Shown piece by piece: positions 11,284-23,748 of a stretch of DNA of 64,000 nt; position 1 is the stretch's first letter; the number at the start of each line of letters is the position of its first letter. A program made the translations under genes and the position numbers. The notes below the pieces were generated by a model. It was not told the origin of the DNA and ran no database searches. It worked only from the letters and a program-made list of their open reading frames with translations. Location of the stretch: positions 620,001 to 684,000 of the forward strand of contig NC_037315.1 of NCBI RefSeq assembly GCF_000143535.2, given 5' to 3'. Origin of the DNA: Botrytis cinerea B05.10 (Eukaryota; Ascomycota; Leotiomycetes; Helotiales; Sclerotiniaceae).

Positions 11284-12348
11284 ATGAAATATCAGCTTTC
11301 AAAAGACCAAGAAATACGGACGGCAACCGAGACTGAAGGAACCCAAGAGATTCTTTACCGAGACCTAATTGTGAACTTCGAAGTCATGGAGTCACCTGAA
11401 TATCCGGTCCAAGTTAACGGCGGAAAATTGATCTTAAAATCTGCCAGATCTACAGACACTCAAGCTTTTGGTATCGAATCCATTGCTGAACGCCAAGATG
11501 GTGTTTCTAACTCCAACTGTTGTGTAGATGACGCTATCGAGACCAAGATTCGCAAAATTACCATTGATCATCTTCCGCACGATATTCTCATGAACATATT
11601 CGACGAACTGACTCCATGTATGATTGCTTCTTTAGGGCTTACTTGCAGCCGCCTCTATACTTCTTGCAAGATATACCACCCGAAACCCTTCAGCCTAGCT
11701 CTGCATGTTGATCAAACGTGCAATCATGATCTATCCATAGCTTTTTGCAATCCACTGGGCTGTTCTAGCCCTTCCGTCAAAGGGACTTACATTCCATTGT
11801 ATCAGACAGTCAGGGGGTGGTATCGAGAAATACCCTGTCCAGTTATCCGTAAGGAGTGGTGTCCTGGTCATGGAAAGCATTTGGCCGACTTGCTCGAAGA
11901 CTGGCGAGGACTCCGTCATTATCGGAAGGCTTGGTTAGATATCGGGAGATACCCTTATACATTCTTCCTTCCAAGATATCTTTCGATAACTGCCTACAAT
12001 CCCAGCAACGAAAATTGCAAGGTAAAGCTGGCTCTCCAAGATAGATATCGAGATCATTTACTTCATTTATCCCTGTGTGGTGATTCCCGAGTCCTACTAC
12101 TCTCTAGATCGTATCGACCATGGCGCGGCTTGACAAGACCTATTTTACCTAGTCCTCGCCAAATGGATCCTCGAGCTTGGTTCCTTGAAGCAAAAGAAAT
12201 ACTCCTGCGGGACAGATGCAACCACGCGCAGAAGAAAAGATGGGTATTCCACTGGAGACACTATACCATTGGGCAAGGCTGTGGAGATTGGCCGGAACAG
12301 GAAGCGGTCGAATTCTTTTCTGAATGGAGGGCAATGATCGACCTGTAA
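11284..12348 (+). CDS. F-box-like protein (paralogue B)
   Basis: An uninterrupted 354-residue frame from the ATG at 11284. The frame is open slightly further upstream but only through a TTG. A polar N terminus of about 97 residues precedes an F-box-like motif (HLPHDILMNIFDELTPCM, ASLGLTCSRLY). A Trp/Arg-rich C-terminal region follows, ending in SEWRAMIDL. The LTPCM...LG-TC core and the EWR-MI ending match the neighbour at 9882-10715, so the two are divergent paralogues. It is probably an SCF substrate adaptor, by family. No substrate can be inferred. Confidence 0.72.
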   Translation: MKYQLSKDQEIRTATETEGTQEILYRDLIVNFEVMESPEYPVQVNGGKLILKSARSTDTQAFGIESIAERQDGVSNSNCCVDDAIETKIRKITIDHLPHDILMNIFDELTPCMIASLGLTCSRLYTSCKIYHPKPFSLALHVDQTCNHDLSIAFCNPLGCSSPSVKGTYIPLYQTVRGWYREIPCPVIRKEWCPGHGKHLADLLEDWRGLRHYRKAWLDIGRYPYTFFLPRYLSITAYNPSNENCKVKLALQDRYRDHLLHLSLCGDSRVLLLSRSYRPWRGLTRPILPSPRQMDPRAWFLEAKEILLRDRCNHAQKKRWVFHWRHYTIGQGCGDWPEQEAVEFFSEWRAMIDL

Positions 12349-12821
12349 AGATAGAAAGAGGGAAACAATCCAAGGAAGGTTAACAATCACGCAGAATGGC
12401 TACCCAATCTCAAATATTAGCCAGATACCAACTTAGTCTTAATCTAAACTAAAATGCTTCATACAATGGTCACTGATAGGAGAAAGATCTTGGTTCTGAG
12501 AAAGTGCAAGATTTTCCTGAAAAATGCTCTTATCTCTTCACGTAATGTCAATACCAGAATTCAACAACCTTCATTCCGAAATTACATGAAAAATAGTACA
12601 AAAACTGAAGTCATTCTTATTCCTCGACCAAATCATAGTAATACTAGAACAGAAAAGAAACATAGAAACATGACTTCCTTCTATTTTCACTTCCAGTAAA
12701 TCTTATATGACGCAATCTTGTTGATGTTGCATATTTATATCTTCTCCGAAACGCCTTATCTTTTCAGACCTAGTTTCACAGCCAATGCCGTAGTGACATT
12801 CTGAACTCTTGATCAAAAGCT
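12349..12821. other. Intergenic, no gene seen
   Basis: Convergent 3' ends of the F-box-like gene and the small secreted-protein gene lie here. The one ORF present is Lys/Asn-rich and not convincing. Confidence 0.5.
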
Positions 12822-13534
12822 TCAACTAGATATGTTTAACTGTTGCGGTTTGCACAGCAACGATTCATCAGTAATAAGCGTCGCATTCTTACATTCCCAC
12901 TCTTCAGTCCCTGGATCCACACTATTCAAAGCCGAAATTACCCTTTGAGGATCTGTGTCGGGAATATTGAAAATCGCAAAGGTGTCTCTGAGAGCACCGT
13001 AAGAGGGAACACACAAGGAATCCATCGGTTTTGCATTCGGTCCTAGATGATCCCATAATTTAGTATGGCAGTTACGAGAAGATATGGGTAAAATTTCTCA
13101 CCCTCATCAAACAATTTATTCCACAGGTCCATAGCACAGTATTTGTCGTCAGATATTCTGTGATTCTTTTTCTGGTTTGTGTTTCCCCACTATTTGGCAT
13201 GTAAGCTTTATAATTTATAAAGGTTGATCGTATAAAGTGTTAAGCAGGGGAACGAATATATATATCTACTTACCCCAGCGAGATTTAAAACGTAAAACAG
13301 ATAGCCATCACCAATCGGGGAGAAGTGACAACAATTTGTATAAGCTATACTGGTGTTAGCAACAAAAGAGTTTACCCGATATGTGCGTGTAAGAGCAGCA
13401 GAACGGGCGGCAAGCTCGTGAGTTTTGGTGGGCATATCAGCGTTGGGATATATGGCTGGTATCGTATGAGCTGATGCAATGAATACTGTTGTGATAAAAA
13501 GCGCCACTAATAGTTTGAGTGAATTGGTACCCAT
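12822..13534 (-). CDS. Small secreted protein with six cysteines
   Basis: Three exons, 13274-13534, 13102-13189 and 12822-13042, join in phase to give 189 residues. Intron 1 (84 bp) starts GTAAGT and ends CAAATAG. Intron 2 (59 bp) starts GTGAGA, carries ATACTAAAT and ends ATCTAG. Residues 1-22 are a signal peptide (LKLLVALFITTVFIASA, cut near SAHT). The mature part has six Cys, two adjacent (TNCCHF) and three in the last exon (LCVPS, WECKN, LLCKP), compatible with disulphides. A TATAAA lies about 125 bp upstream. I do not recognise the family. It is a candidate effector or other extracellular protein. Confidence 0.75.
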
Positions 13535-14096
13535 GGTGATTTTTGAAAGGGATTTCTGAAAGCACTTCTTAAGGAAAACGTGAGAGAACTATGAAATAAC
13601 CTAAGAAATATCTTGTCCGATAAAAATTTAGAGATTGAGTGGAACTACTGAGCCCTTTATATGTTCCATGCATGGCTGTAGCCATATTACAGCCCTCTTT
13701 CCCAGACTCGAAAAGGATCCTTCATCCCGAATAGATTAATCTTAAAATTAGAAGTACTTCCAAAGGCATCTTTGCTTGCAACTCTAGAGCCAAAGTTCTT
13801 GGAAAAAATTCCAAAACCCATCTTCACACCGGCTGGCAATGAATTTGTCCTTATTTTTCTTGGAAATTGATCCCTTCATAGGCAACAGGGCGATTATACT
13901 CCTGAAGCGGTAACGAGATCCGCCACAACCCCGTTAAACACAAGGTCCACATCGCTAATTCGTAGACTGTCAGGGGGCGCACGGTTGTGGGGTTAGGCTG
14001 CTGTGGCGCGTACCTTAATCTTGAGCACCAACAATTCTTTAACACAACTCGGGTTCGTACTGTAAAGTAATTGTGATATTGACATTATCAGCCAAA
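13535..14096. other. Divergent upstream region
   Basis: Spacer between the six-Cys secreted-protein gene and the Sip1-like gene. It includes the TATAAA listed separately. No coding sequence is seen. Confidence 0.5.
13656..13661 (-). promoter_or_regulatory. TATA box of the six-Cys secreted-protein gene
   Basis: The minus strand reads CATATAAAGGG about 125 bp before the ATG at 13534, a usual TATA position for a regulated fungal gene. Confidence 0.45.
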
Positions 14097-17000
14097 ATGA
14101 CTGCTCAAGTTATTTGCTACCCGCTTCTAGGCCAGACTACAGTTATTGCGGAAAAACAGGTGAGATTACATAGCATACTTCCTGTGTCAAGAGCAGTTTG
14201 CCCAATTAACACGTGCGTAGGTTAACATCACAGTTGCGTTGTCTCCAGATAATGATGAAGAAACCAACTGGGAGGCGGCATTATGGTATGGCTCAGAGGA
14301 CATGAGCTGGAAACAGCTTGATCTCGCTCGAAGTGATGATGATATAACAATAGTAAGGACACCCGATTGTCTGCCCCTCCTGTGATTTTGAATGCAACTG
14401 ACAAAAAATCAAAGTTTGCTGCAGAACCTAAGAACTCAGTTTTGTTCTTCACAAACACTCTGCAACAGCAGTCATTGAATGGACAACGGGCTTTTTATAC
14501 TATCAAGTACAGAAAGAGCGGAGACTCGACTTGGAAATGGGTGAATGATGATCCCAATCCCGTTGGTAATGCAGAGATTATATTTCAGTCAGCTACTGTT
14601 CCGTCATCTTCTATTGAGGAATATATCTCCAGTCTATCAGTTGATCTCCACGTCGAGTATAATGGACAGCATGGAGCATCTAATTCGCCTGTATGGACTT
14701 TGAAGTACCCGATACATGCTCCTGTCGCTTCAGCTACCGAGTCAAGTATTCGACGAACTACCATTGGGTTCCCAAAGCATGTAGTCAGATATTTTGCGCT
14801 TGTCAAACGAATGAATTTCTGGCTCGTACCACGTCATGGGATATCCAAATTTGACTTGGGCGAAGATGATTGTCAATTCTACACGGGAAACACGGAGCCA
14901 AAAGCGATTCTGGTGTCCTTTCTAACAAGTGATGGGATGAATTTTGTGATGCTTGCGTTGAGTATGAATGGGGTAGTGACAATGCTGACATCTGGCGAGA
15001 ATGGAAGCATCGAGTTTGTAGGAAAGAACGAGAACGAGCAGCAAAGAGATGGAACTATTATTTGTGCCGTTGGCAAAACTGTAGAGGAGGGTATTACAGC
15101 TGTGATGGACCATGCGAAGAAGGTTGTTCAACTCAGCTTAAACACAGAGCCCATTACGAGCGGAAAGCTCGAGAGATCTCTAGCTTCTAAAGACCAAAAA
15201 AGTTTCCACGATGAGCTAGTATATTGTACATGGAACTCTCTAGGTCCCACCTTAACATCTACTACTCTCCTTGCCGCGCTTGACGATCTGGGAAATTCAT
15301 CAATATACCCATCTACAATCATAATAGACGATGGATGGCAATCCACAACGCCATTCGGGTCCGAAACTTTCCCAAATCAACATCGATGGTCAAGATTCGA
15401 AGCGTCATCAACATCCTTCCCAGAAGGCCTTGGCGATCTCTCACTACGGATTAGAAAATCTTACCCATGGATCAGAAATATTGGGGTTTGGCATGGAATC
15501 TTTGGCTATTGGGGAGGGATTGAGCCTGAAAGTGAGATTGGAAGGAAATACAAGTTGCGATGGGTAGAAATCAATAATACGCGCCGCAGTGGAATGTGGG
15601 TGATTGATGTTTGCGATGTGAGAAGATTCTATGATGATTTTTACTCGTACGTATTGTTTTCCAACTAACTATTCATTCTAATTCAGTATACTAAATAAAT
15701 AACATCTCTATAGATTTCTCGTCGACTCTGGCATAAACGCGGTCAAATTGGACACTCAAGGGTTACTAGACGATCTCAAAAATGCCAAAGATAGAAGAGA
15801 ATTAATACCAGCCTATCAAGACGCAATTCACGCATCACTACTTTCTCATTTCGAAGACAGAGTAATATCATGCATGTCCCAATACCCTGCCAATATCTTC
15901 TCTCCTCAAATACTACTCTCCTCATCAGCCCATCCCGCAAACAAAATAGCCATGCGCAATTCCGATGATTTCTGGCCCAACGACCCTGCTACTCACGCTT
16001 GGTGAATTTCCTCTCCTTGTTTCCATCCCAGCTAAATATTAACTCAACACCCTAGGCACATCCACACCAACTCCCACACCGCACACCTAACCACGCATCT
16101 CGAAAACATCATCCCAGATTGGGACATGTTCCAGACCTCCTCCCAAACCCTCCACTACTCCTCATACCACGCCGCCGCGCGCGCTCTCTCCGGCGGTCTC
16201 CTATCCATAACCGACACTCCATCTCACCATGATACCTCTATTATTTCCCGCCTTTCCTGCACTCCCTTCCCATCATCTCTCTCCTCAACCCCCTCTCCCC
16301 TCACCATCCTCCACACCCACCCCGCAAAATCCACATCCGTATACCCCAACTCGCACTCCCCTCGTACACTAAAACTGCAGACCTCAACCCTCCAAACCAA
16401 CATCAAAGTCCTCGGACTCTTCAACCCCTTTTCCTCCCATCCCCTCACCGAAATCATCGGACTCGAGGATTTTTTCCCTCTCTCCCATTCTCTCCACAGC
16501 CACAGAGAAGATTCCACCGACGAACATCCCGAAACCCAAGAAACCGGAAACCAATACATCATCCACAGTTCCTCAAACAACCAACTTTCTCCCCCCATAT
16601 CCCTCCATTCCCGCGGAACAAACGCGAGTAGATTCATCATCACGCTACCCGAATCTGGATGGGAAATCCTTACCGCGTGTCAAGTGTATACTATACCTCT
16701 TCCTCTACCTGCGACTTCCCTTTCCAACCCCGATTCCAGAACTATCTCCATTTCGATCCTCGGACTCCTCGAAAAATTCATCGGCGCGGCCGCAATTATC
16801 AAGAGTTCTTTTTCGATCTCCTCATCAACCTCACCACCAACCACAAACCGCTCTTCACCCCCCCTCCAAACCCTGCACCTCCATCTTCAACTCCAAGGCA
16901 CCGGAATCCTCGGTCTCTTCCTCTCTTCCCCCTCCCCCTCCCCCTCCACCCCACCCCCCCAAATCTCCAGCCTCCACATATCCCACCTCCCACTCTCCCA

Positions 17001-17250
17001 CCTCCTGCCCCAGCATACTAAAATCAAACACATGCCTCACGCAGACGGATATATGGTTTCGATTGATCTATCGAGTATTTTGGACAGTAGCTCTAGATCT
17101 AATCACGATTTCGATTCTCATTCTCATTCTCATTCCGGGAGTACCGTTGTGGAAGATGGAGGGGAATTTGATGGGTTGCGGATGTTTGATAGCGGGGATG
17201 AGGATGGGGATGGTGAGGGGGTGGTAGTTGATATTGGGATCTTGGTGTAA
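14097..17250 (+). CDS. Sip1/raffinose synthase-like GH36 protein, with a frameshift
   Basis: Exons 14097-14159, 14221-15646, 15714-16001 and 16056-17250 give about 990 residues. The family acts on alpha-galactosides (raffinose synthase, alkaline alpha-galactosidase). The markers are present: YCTWNSLGP, the strand IIIDDGWQST, the nucleophile-type motif VKLDTQG at the start of exon 3 and NSDDFWP with the acid/base Asp. The frame changes between about 14343 and 14387. The upstream frame (ending ...RTPDCLP) hits TGA just after a four-C run at 14374-14377, and the downstream frame is open from there. One missing C would restore continuity, so this is either a real inactivating indel or a sequence error. 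The C-terminal part is Ser/His-rich and of low complexity. No signal peptide, so probably cytosolic. Confidence 0.8.
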
Positions 17251-17641
17251 GGGACTACTATACTGTGGATTTTCGGCGTTGTGTGGTGGAGATTGCTGGT
17301 GTGCGGATTTGGTAGTGATATCTCACATGTACCTAGATATAGAGGATCAGAGTAGAATCATGGGTAGTTATTCAGCATGTGGAAATTCAGGAGGTTCATT
17401 ATGATCCTCCTTTCATCAAGGTAGTGATATTTTCTATTGTACAACACAGTTTTTAGTATTACCAAAACAATCGCTGTGAAAGATCTTGGAATTTATGCAT
17501 CGTGATCCGTTTTAGCAGCTTTCAACTCATCTATTCATTACGGGAATATAATCTTCGCACCATTTGAAGCATTCCGCAATAATTACTACACGTCAATCCA
17601 TAGCACTATTTCTTCTCAATTTCTACCTACAAGATCATCCT
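17251..17641. other. Convergent 3' spacer
   Basis: Short AT-rich gap between the tail-to-tail Sip1-like and Tah18-like genes. It probably contains both poly(A) regions. Nothing else is seen. Confidence 0.55.
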
Positions 17642-20175
17642 CTACCAAGTCTCTTGTATATATCTCTTCAACCTCTCCATATTCGAGATGAGATCCTCCG
17701 CTACCTCCATACTCATTCCTGCATGCATTTGCAAGGCAAATAAGAAAGCACATCTTACAGCCTTTGGCATACCACCTGAGCTACCACAAACATAAATCAA
17801 CACTTTTTGACTCACGAGCAAATCTGCAATCTCCTTTCCTTGTGCCCCAATCTCATCTTGAACGTAAATTTTCTGTTTTTGATCTCGCGAGAATACTGGA
17901 CTTGCATGTAGATAATCTTTTGCTTGGGCCGATTCCCAGTCATCAGCGTAGAAATAATCTGCGCGGCGATTGCGTCCACCATATATAAGATGGACTTTTC
18001 CGAACTGGACCATATCCTTTCTTCTTTCGATTTCTTTGAGGCGTTGTAAAATCAAAGATCGTAGAGGTGCTATTCCCGTGCCTGCACCGACCAAGATGAG
18101 GGGAAGGTCTGGCAGGAGCGGGGGTGCTTTATAGAAAGAAGGGTTCGCATTGTACTGGAGCGTGAGATTTGTTCCTTTGGGAAGAGTGGCTAGATAACGG
18201 GAACAGAGGCCATTGCGAACCTTTTGAAGAACGGTGCGGTATTTGACAATGGCGACGAGAATTTGGAATCGATAATCTCTGAAGGGTCTAGGGTCACGGA
18301 ACGCTCCGTAATTGTTCAATTCTTTAGATTTTTGGGAATCTTTATCCGAAACTATGCTGGGGTTGTGGAAGTTTCCGCCTGAACAGATACTGAATTCGCG
18401 ACCTCGAATCGTTGGGAAAATGGTAATGGCATCTTTCCAAGGAAGCTTGACACTTGGGAAATCCTGGAGACATTCGAGAATGCTGCGACGAGGACGAGTT
18501 GTGTAATCGTAAAGTTCATCAGTATAGAGAGGATTTCGAAATTCAAGGAGGCGTGCTTTATGTGTCGGATCATCTGTATAACTGGCAATAAGCTCGAAGA
18601 AACGACGTTTAGGAATAGCCTGAAAATCAAGATTATGAATTAATAATTCTCTGAGTGTTTGTTCGTCCCTGATTTGATTGAGACCATCTGGAGGCATTAT
18701 CAAATTTTGAGCGCCAAACCAATCTGGTGATTTTGGCTTAAAATGTAATTTCAGATCCGCAACATCGTTCCATCCCATCAAGTCAATGAGGGCTTGGACA
18801 TCTTCAGGAAAGTTCTTGGGATAAATAGATATGGTATCCCCAGGGTTTGACATGAAATCTCTGCCTCTAAGCTTGAAGGTGATCTCGCGAACATCCTGCC
18901 AGTGGTCTGGAGGAGTGACGCGCTTGTTGTCTTCCATTGTGACGATAAGTGGTGAACGATTCTTCTTCATCCCTTTTATAAGTGCGGGTGGTGGCAATAC
19001 ATTGTCATCTTCTGGCTGCTCTGTATGGTAATCGGTCAACCGATTTGATGGTGGTCCTGGTGCGTCAAAACCATGATCATATCTAATCCCGGAGTCCAAG
19101 CCAAATCTATCTCTCATTGTCGCTGTGTTTGGGACGGAAGATTGGTGAGCTTGAATATGTGCTTCTCCAAGTGTATCTGGATCAGTAGAGTTTTTAGGTA
19201 AGTTGGAAGCTCCCCAATCTTTGGTAGGAGCAAGGTTGCCATTTAATAAATCAGATTCTGTTTGGCCATCGTCATCTGTGTTGTCAAGCAATGAATTTGA
19301 TTTCCCAACATCTGTAGAAGATTCGTTTGCCAACTCTAGCCAGTATTTTGGGGGTAGAAGAACATCATCAGGAATTGGATCTAAGCCATCGGGCAATGGA
19401 TATGCTTCGAGGAGTTTCTTCCTAAGATCAATATACCAAGAGAGGAAAGTTCCATCAATACTATTTATGTTAGAGTCAGGCAGGTACAAAAATTGAGAAG
19501 AGAGAGAACGAGAGACTTCTACTATGGAGTGTGTGGGCTAAAAGTTTCCAAAACAAATAGAAGAAGCTTCCCTGGAGAAATGGAATTCCACTTACCCTTC
19601 ATCATGTTGCTCATCTGCTTCACCTCTAGGATATATTTCATTCCCACCCAGCTGTTCCAATCGTTTATGTAATTTACGAGATGCAAAATTGAATCTAAAG
19701 AGTGGTTAGTATCAATTTATTTGGCAAGTGCCTTTCCTCCTCCCTTTCAGTCTGCATTACCTCCTTCCCAGTTTGTACCTACTTTGCATAAGAACTATCA
19801 CCGAGACCAAAAGTGGTGAAGTTCACGTGACTCAAACAATTGGGAGGCAAACGCTTTCTCAAAAGACTATTCCAAAATTTCCTTGCATTCTTTGGAAATT
19901 CTCCTTGTCCTGTGGTTGATAATGCGAATATGACAAAAGTATACTTTGATAGACCTTGCTGTGTGATACATTCAAATAAGTATATTTTGACTGGATTCGG
20001 CGAAGAAATCACATACAATATCAACCTCATCCATCTCACACACCCTTGTCAAGAAATGAAGTCTTTCAGTAATGCGTCCTAATTCTTCGGCCACATCTTG
20101 AGAGTTTCCAGTCTCCGTTCCGTAAAGGATGAGTGCACTCCTATCATGTCGTTGGCCATTGAGCATGTCAGACAT
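17642..20175 (-). CDS. TAH18: NADPH-dependent diflavin reductase (Tah18/NDOR1 type)
   Basis: Exons 20017-20175, 19783-19958, 19596-19694 and 17642-19460 join in phase to 750 residues. The N terminus is a flavodoxin domain: ALILYGTETGNSQDVAEELGR binds the FMN phosphate, followed by FALSTTGQGE and FGLGDSSYAKFN. The large last exon holds the FAD-binding domain (REFSICSGG, about 499-505) and the NADPH domain (VGAGTGIAPLRS, about 602-613, and CGSSGGMP), ending in the Trp that stacks on FAD in this superfamily. By family, Tah18 passes electrons from NADPH to Dre2 in cytosolic iron-sulfur cluster assembly. The linker of about 150 residues between the flavodoxin and FAD domains is long and Asp/Asn/Ser-rich. 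The start was chosen as the first ATG before the flavodoxin strand. Confidence 0.92.
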
Positions 20176-22384
20176 CTGGTACAATTGATTGATTGCTGAT
20201 TGATTGTGGCAACGGCAAGTATAGATTCATGATTTGATATGTCTGATATGACTGAATTTTGATAAGGAAAATAATTTTTGGTCACGAGACATTGGTTAGT
20301 TGGCTGTTTTGAGTTCCCATTTCCCCATGTCATTCACCAATACTGCTTGTGGCATGAACAATTAACAACACAGCTAGATACAATTTCACGGCGAATCCAT
20401 GTGGTATGATATTCTGTGGTCTTGCAGTCTTTGAGAAGGAGACAAAGTCTTTGTATTGTGTGAATGCGAGGTAGACGACTGGCTTTTCCCTTTCCCTTCG
20501 ACAATCAACGGTCAACGAGTTCATGCGTCCAGGACAAGGCAAGACAAGACAAGCAAGACAAGCAAGACAAGCAAGACAAAGAACGGGACGGGTACCAACA
20601 GAAAGCCATAGAAGAAAAGCGTTGTTTCCAGCTAAGCAAGCGGCAATGCAGGCATACTCATGATTATGATGTGAGTACATAATGACAACACCACACACAA
20701 AGAGTGGGAACATGGAAAGTTAGCATCCCCCAACGATTGTGGTGCTGTACTCTGTATGTGAATTTAGATACTGTTGCGAGATTTACAATGCAAAGACAGG
20801 TAGGACTACACGCGCAAAACCATAACCAAAGACTATTCTTTCTAATAAATAGAATTTACAAAGATTGATGAAGACATTTCTGTGATTATATACTGGCGAC
20901 GCATCTTTATCCTTGACAGAGTACCCACCAGCCACCACGATGTTGTGGATATTGATATTGATATATGCACACCGCAGTAGCAGATCAACCCACTCCGCAC
21001 ATCGCACATACGTTAACACTCGAGTATTTAAGTGGTTCTAGAACGTATTTTGATGTCATAAGCAGAAGAATGACATCTTTGGGTGTGAATCATCATCTAT
21101 CGAATCTATCACAGAGCGCCCTCATGATTTCTTGATATTGGATTTTACACCCATCTCCTCTGTGCATCATAGAGGTCCCTCCTCATCAATTGGCATACGC
21201 CTGTCCAGTGTTCACGTCACATGATAAAACCATCAAGCATTTCCAGTGACAACACTTAGACTGGTGACGGGAAATCCTGTTGATCCATACAGCGGCAGGT
21301 ACCAGGTAGGTGCTAGCGACGCCTCTCCAAAATAATGCTCTTGACCATATAGAGGTAGACAAGTAATCAACCGCCCAATCGCCAAGTCAGCAATCCTTCC
21401 CCTTTTATGATGTGACTCCTCACCTTGCCTTGCCTCGCCTTGCCTTTCTCGCTATTTCCCCATGTTATGTGGCATTCGAGAACAACATCGAATCTCACAC
21501 CGTAATATCCATTTCTCAACTTGATGGAGCAATAGATGGGAGTTGTACATTCACTTGCTATGGGAGTTGATTCTTGGGTATCGCGTACCCAGTATCAGCA
21601 GGAAATATAATCAATTGCAATATCTAATCGTGGTACGCCGTGATTCCTCCGTGCCTAGGTATCTCCTATCTCGCCCATCCACCCATGGCTATCATATATC
21701 TCAATCCCAACGCAACATCAGCTTCCCTCGCAATGAGTAGAGCGTAGAATACAGGAATCGCCCATGGGATCAGCCCATGCATTCCTCTTTGCCTCCTTTT
21801 CGCCATTTCCCCATGCCCATTCGATATCAAATCTCCTTCTCACCGTACCACGCGTGCCACCTGCCACCTGCCACCCACCTGCCTGCCACCTTATCAATGG
21901 CTCTCCCTTCCCTGGTCAATCAGTCAGGGCCGTCTTCTCTTTTCCTTCTGGCCGTGGCGTGTTGCTTTGCGTCGAGCCTTCTGTCTAATCTAAAAATTCT
22001 CTAATCGAAGAGAATCCCCATCACCAGCCCTGTTCAGCCACTGGCTTTAATCCAATTGCGGTAAGTGCCTCTCGCTAAGATGCGGCTGCCCCAGCGATTC
22101 CATTGGAATTTGATATATTCTGCCCACTGCGCAATCCCGACTTCTTTCTCCCTTTCCTTTTGAACACATCAACTTCAAGAATTCCATCAAGTGTCAATCA
22201 CAACAAAACCTCAACCAACTCCCCAAAACCAGACCACTAGGGCACCTAGCTACCCTTTTCCAACTCCCCCAAATTTGTTCAGAGAGTATTAAAACACACT
22301 CCCAGCAAACGTCGATCAATTTTCAATTCAATTCAAGCTTCTACTCAGTCTTAACTACCACACACCATCAAATCAATTATCATC
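20176..22384. other. Divergent upstream region of 2.2 kb
   Basis: Lies between the Tah18-like and RRM genes, read divergently. It contains a CAAGA-type tandem repeat near 20533-20580. Its right end (22150-22384) is pyrimidine- and CA-rich, as in the leader of a strongly expressed fungal gene. No coding sequence is supported. Confidence 0.5.
20533..20580. repeat. Short tandem repeat of GCAAGACAA type
   Basis: About four copies of a 9-bp unit related to CAAGACAAG in the upstream region of the diflavin reductase gene. Confidence 0.7.
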
Positions 22385-23748
22385 ATGTCTAACATCGTGG
22401 AGAAAGTTTCTGACGCCGTCACCGACGTTACTGCCGCTCTTGGCAACACATCCATCTCTGACAAGCCCGCCGAGACCACCACTGGTGAGAAGGCTGCCAA
22501 CACTACTACCGACAAGGAAGCTGTTTTGGCCAGTGCTGCAGAGGGAAGAAGACTTTACATCGGTAACCTCGCATATGCGACCACCGAGGGGGAGTTGCAA
22601 GCCTTTTTCAAGGGATACTTAATGTAAGTGTTACCTCGATATTCACTTGCACACGTCATCTTCAACGTCACCTTCATTCTCTATCAAAATTCGTTTGCCA
22701 TCTGAAATTGGCGGATTTTGGGAAGTTGCGACTACCCCAGCGCCTTCCGAATATGTTCAATTTGTACGATTTTTACTACATAAGCTGATACTCTCACACA
22801 GTGAATCCACCTCTATCCCAAAGAACCCACGTACTGAGCGTCCAGTCGGATATGCTTTCGTCGACCTTTCTACCCCAACTGAGGCCGAGCGTGCTATCTC
22901 TGAGCTTTCTGGAAAGGAGATCTTGGATCGCAAGGTCTCTGTTCAACTTGCTCGCAAGCCAGAGACAAACGACAAGACTGAGACTGCTGCAAGCGGAGGA
23001 GAGGGTCAATCTGGCGGTGAGGGTGGACGCCGCAGACAATCTGGTCGTGGACGCGGACGTGCCCGTGGACGTGGAGGACGCCGTAACAATGCTGTAAGTT
23101 TTTTTTTTGAGAGATGAATTTCCCAGAACGACTGTTTACTGATATGGCTATAGTCCCGTACGGAGGAGGGCGCTACCGAGACACCTGCTACCACTGAGGT
23201 TCTCCCTTTGACCGAAACTACCAACCAAGCCACTACTGAGTCCAACGAGGCTAAGCCACAAAGCACTCGCCCACCCCGTGAGCGTCGCGAGCGTGGTCCA
23301 CCAGCTGATGGAATTCCATCCAAGAACAAGGTCATGGTTGCTAACCTTCCATATGATCTCCACGAGGATAAGGTATGTTCCAATTAAGCCTCTTTTGAAG
23401 GATTTTCTAACAACCTCGTAGCTCAAGGAACTCTTTTCCGTCTATGAGCCAACTTCTGCCAAGATCGCCCTTCGCCCAATCCCCCGTTTCATGGTTAAGA
23501 AGCTCCAAGCCCGAGGTGAACCCCGTAAGGGTCGTGGCTTTGGTTTCGTTACTCTTTCTAGCGAGGAACAACAACAAAAGGCCGTTGCTGAGATGAACGG
23601 AAAGGAAATTGAAGGACGTGAGATCGCCGTCAAGGTCGCCATTGACAGCCCAGACAAGACCGATGATGATGTCAACGCTGGCTCTGCTGATGCCAGCGCC
23701 GAGACTGCCGCTGCCCCACCAGCCGGTGCTGAAACCGTTTCTGCTTAA
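22385..23748 (+). CDS. RNA-binding protein with two RRMs and an RG-rich linker
   Basis: Exons 22385-22623, 22802-23093, 23154-23372 and 23422-23748 join in phase (358 residues). RRM1 (about 55-135) has RNP2 RLYIGNLAY and RNP1-like VGYAFVDL. An Arg/Gly-rich stretch follows (about 155-176, RGRGRARGRGGRR). RRM2 (about 218-320) has KVMVANLPYD and RGFGFVTL. The N terminus and C terminus are Ala/Thr-rich. By family such proteins bind mRNA or pre-rRNA, and the RG tract suggests nucleolar or mRNP partners and arginine methylation, by inference. The C- and T-rich leader and biased codon choice suggest high expression. The exact orthologue is not recognised. Confidence 0.9.

Noticed and set aside
14221..14366. 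Bridging the Sip1 frame change with an intron (donor near 14285, acceptor at 14353)
   Set aside because: It would delete a conserved-looking segment with Trp motifs (WEAALWYGS). A one-base shift at the C run explains the frames more simply.
15331..15567. ORF overlapping the Sip1-like gene
   Set aside because: It lies inside an exon with clear GH36 catalytic motifs in another frame.
16224..17040. Minus-strand and alternative plus-strand ORFs rich in Gly, Arg or Pro
   Set aside because: They arise from the very C-rich sense strand of the last exon of the Sip1-like gene.
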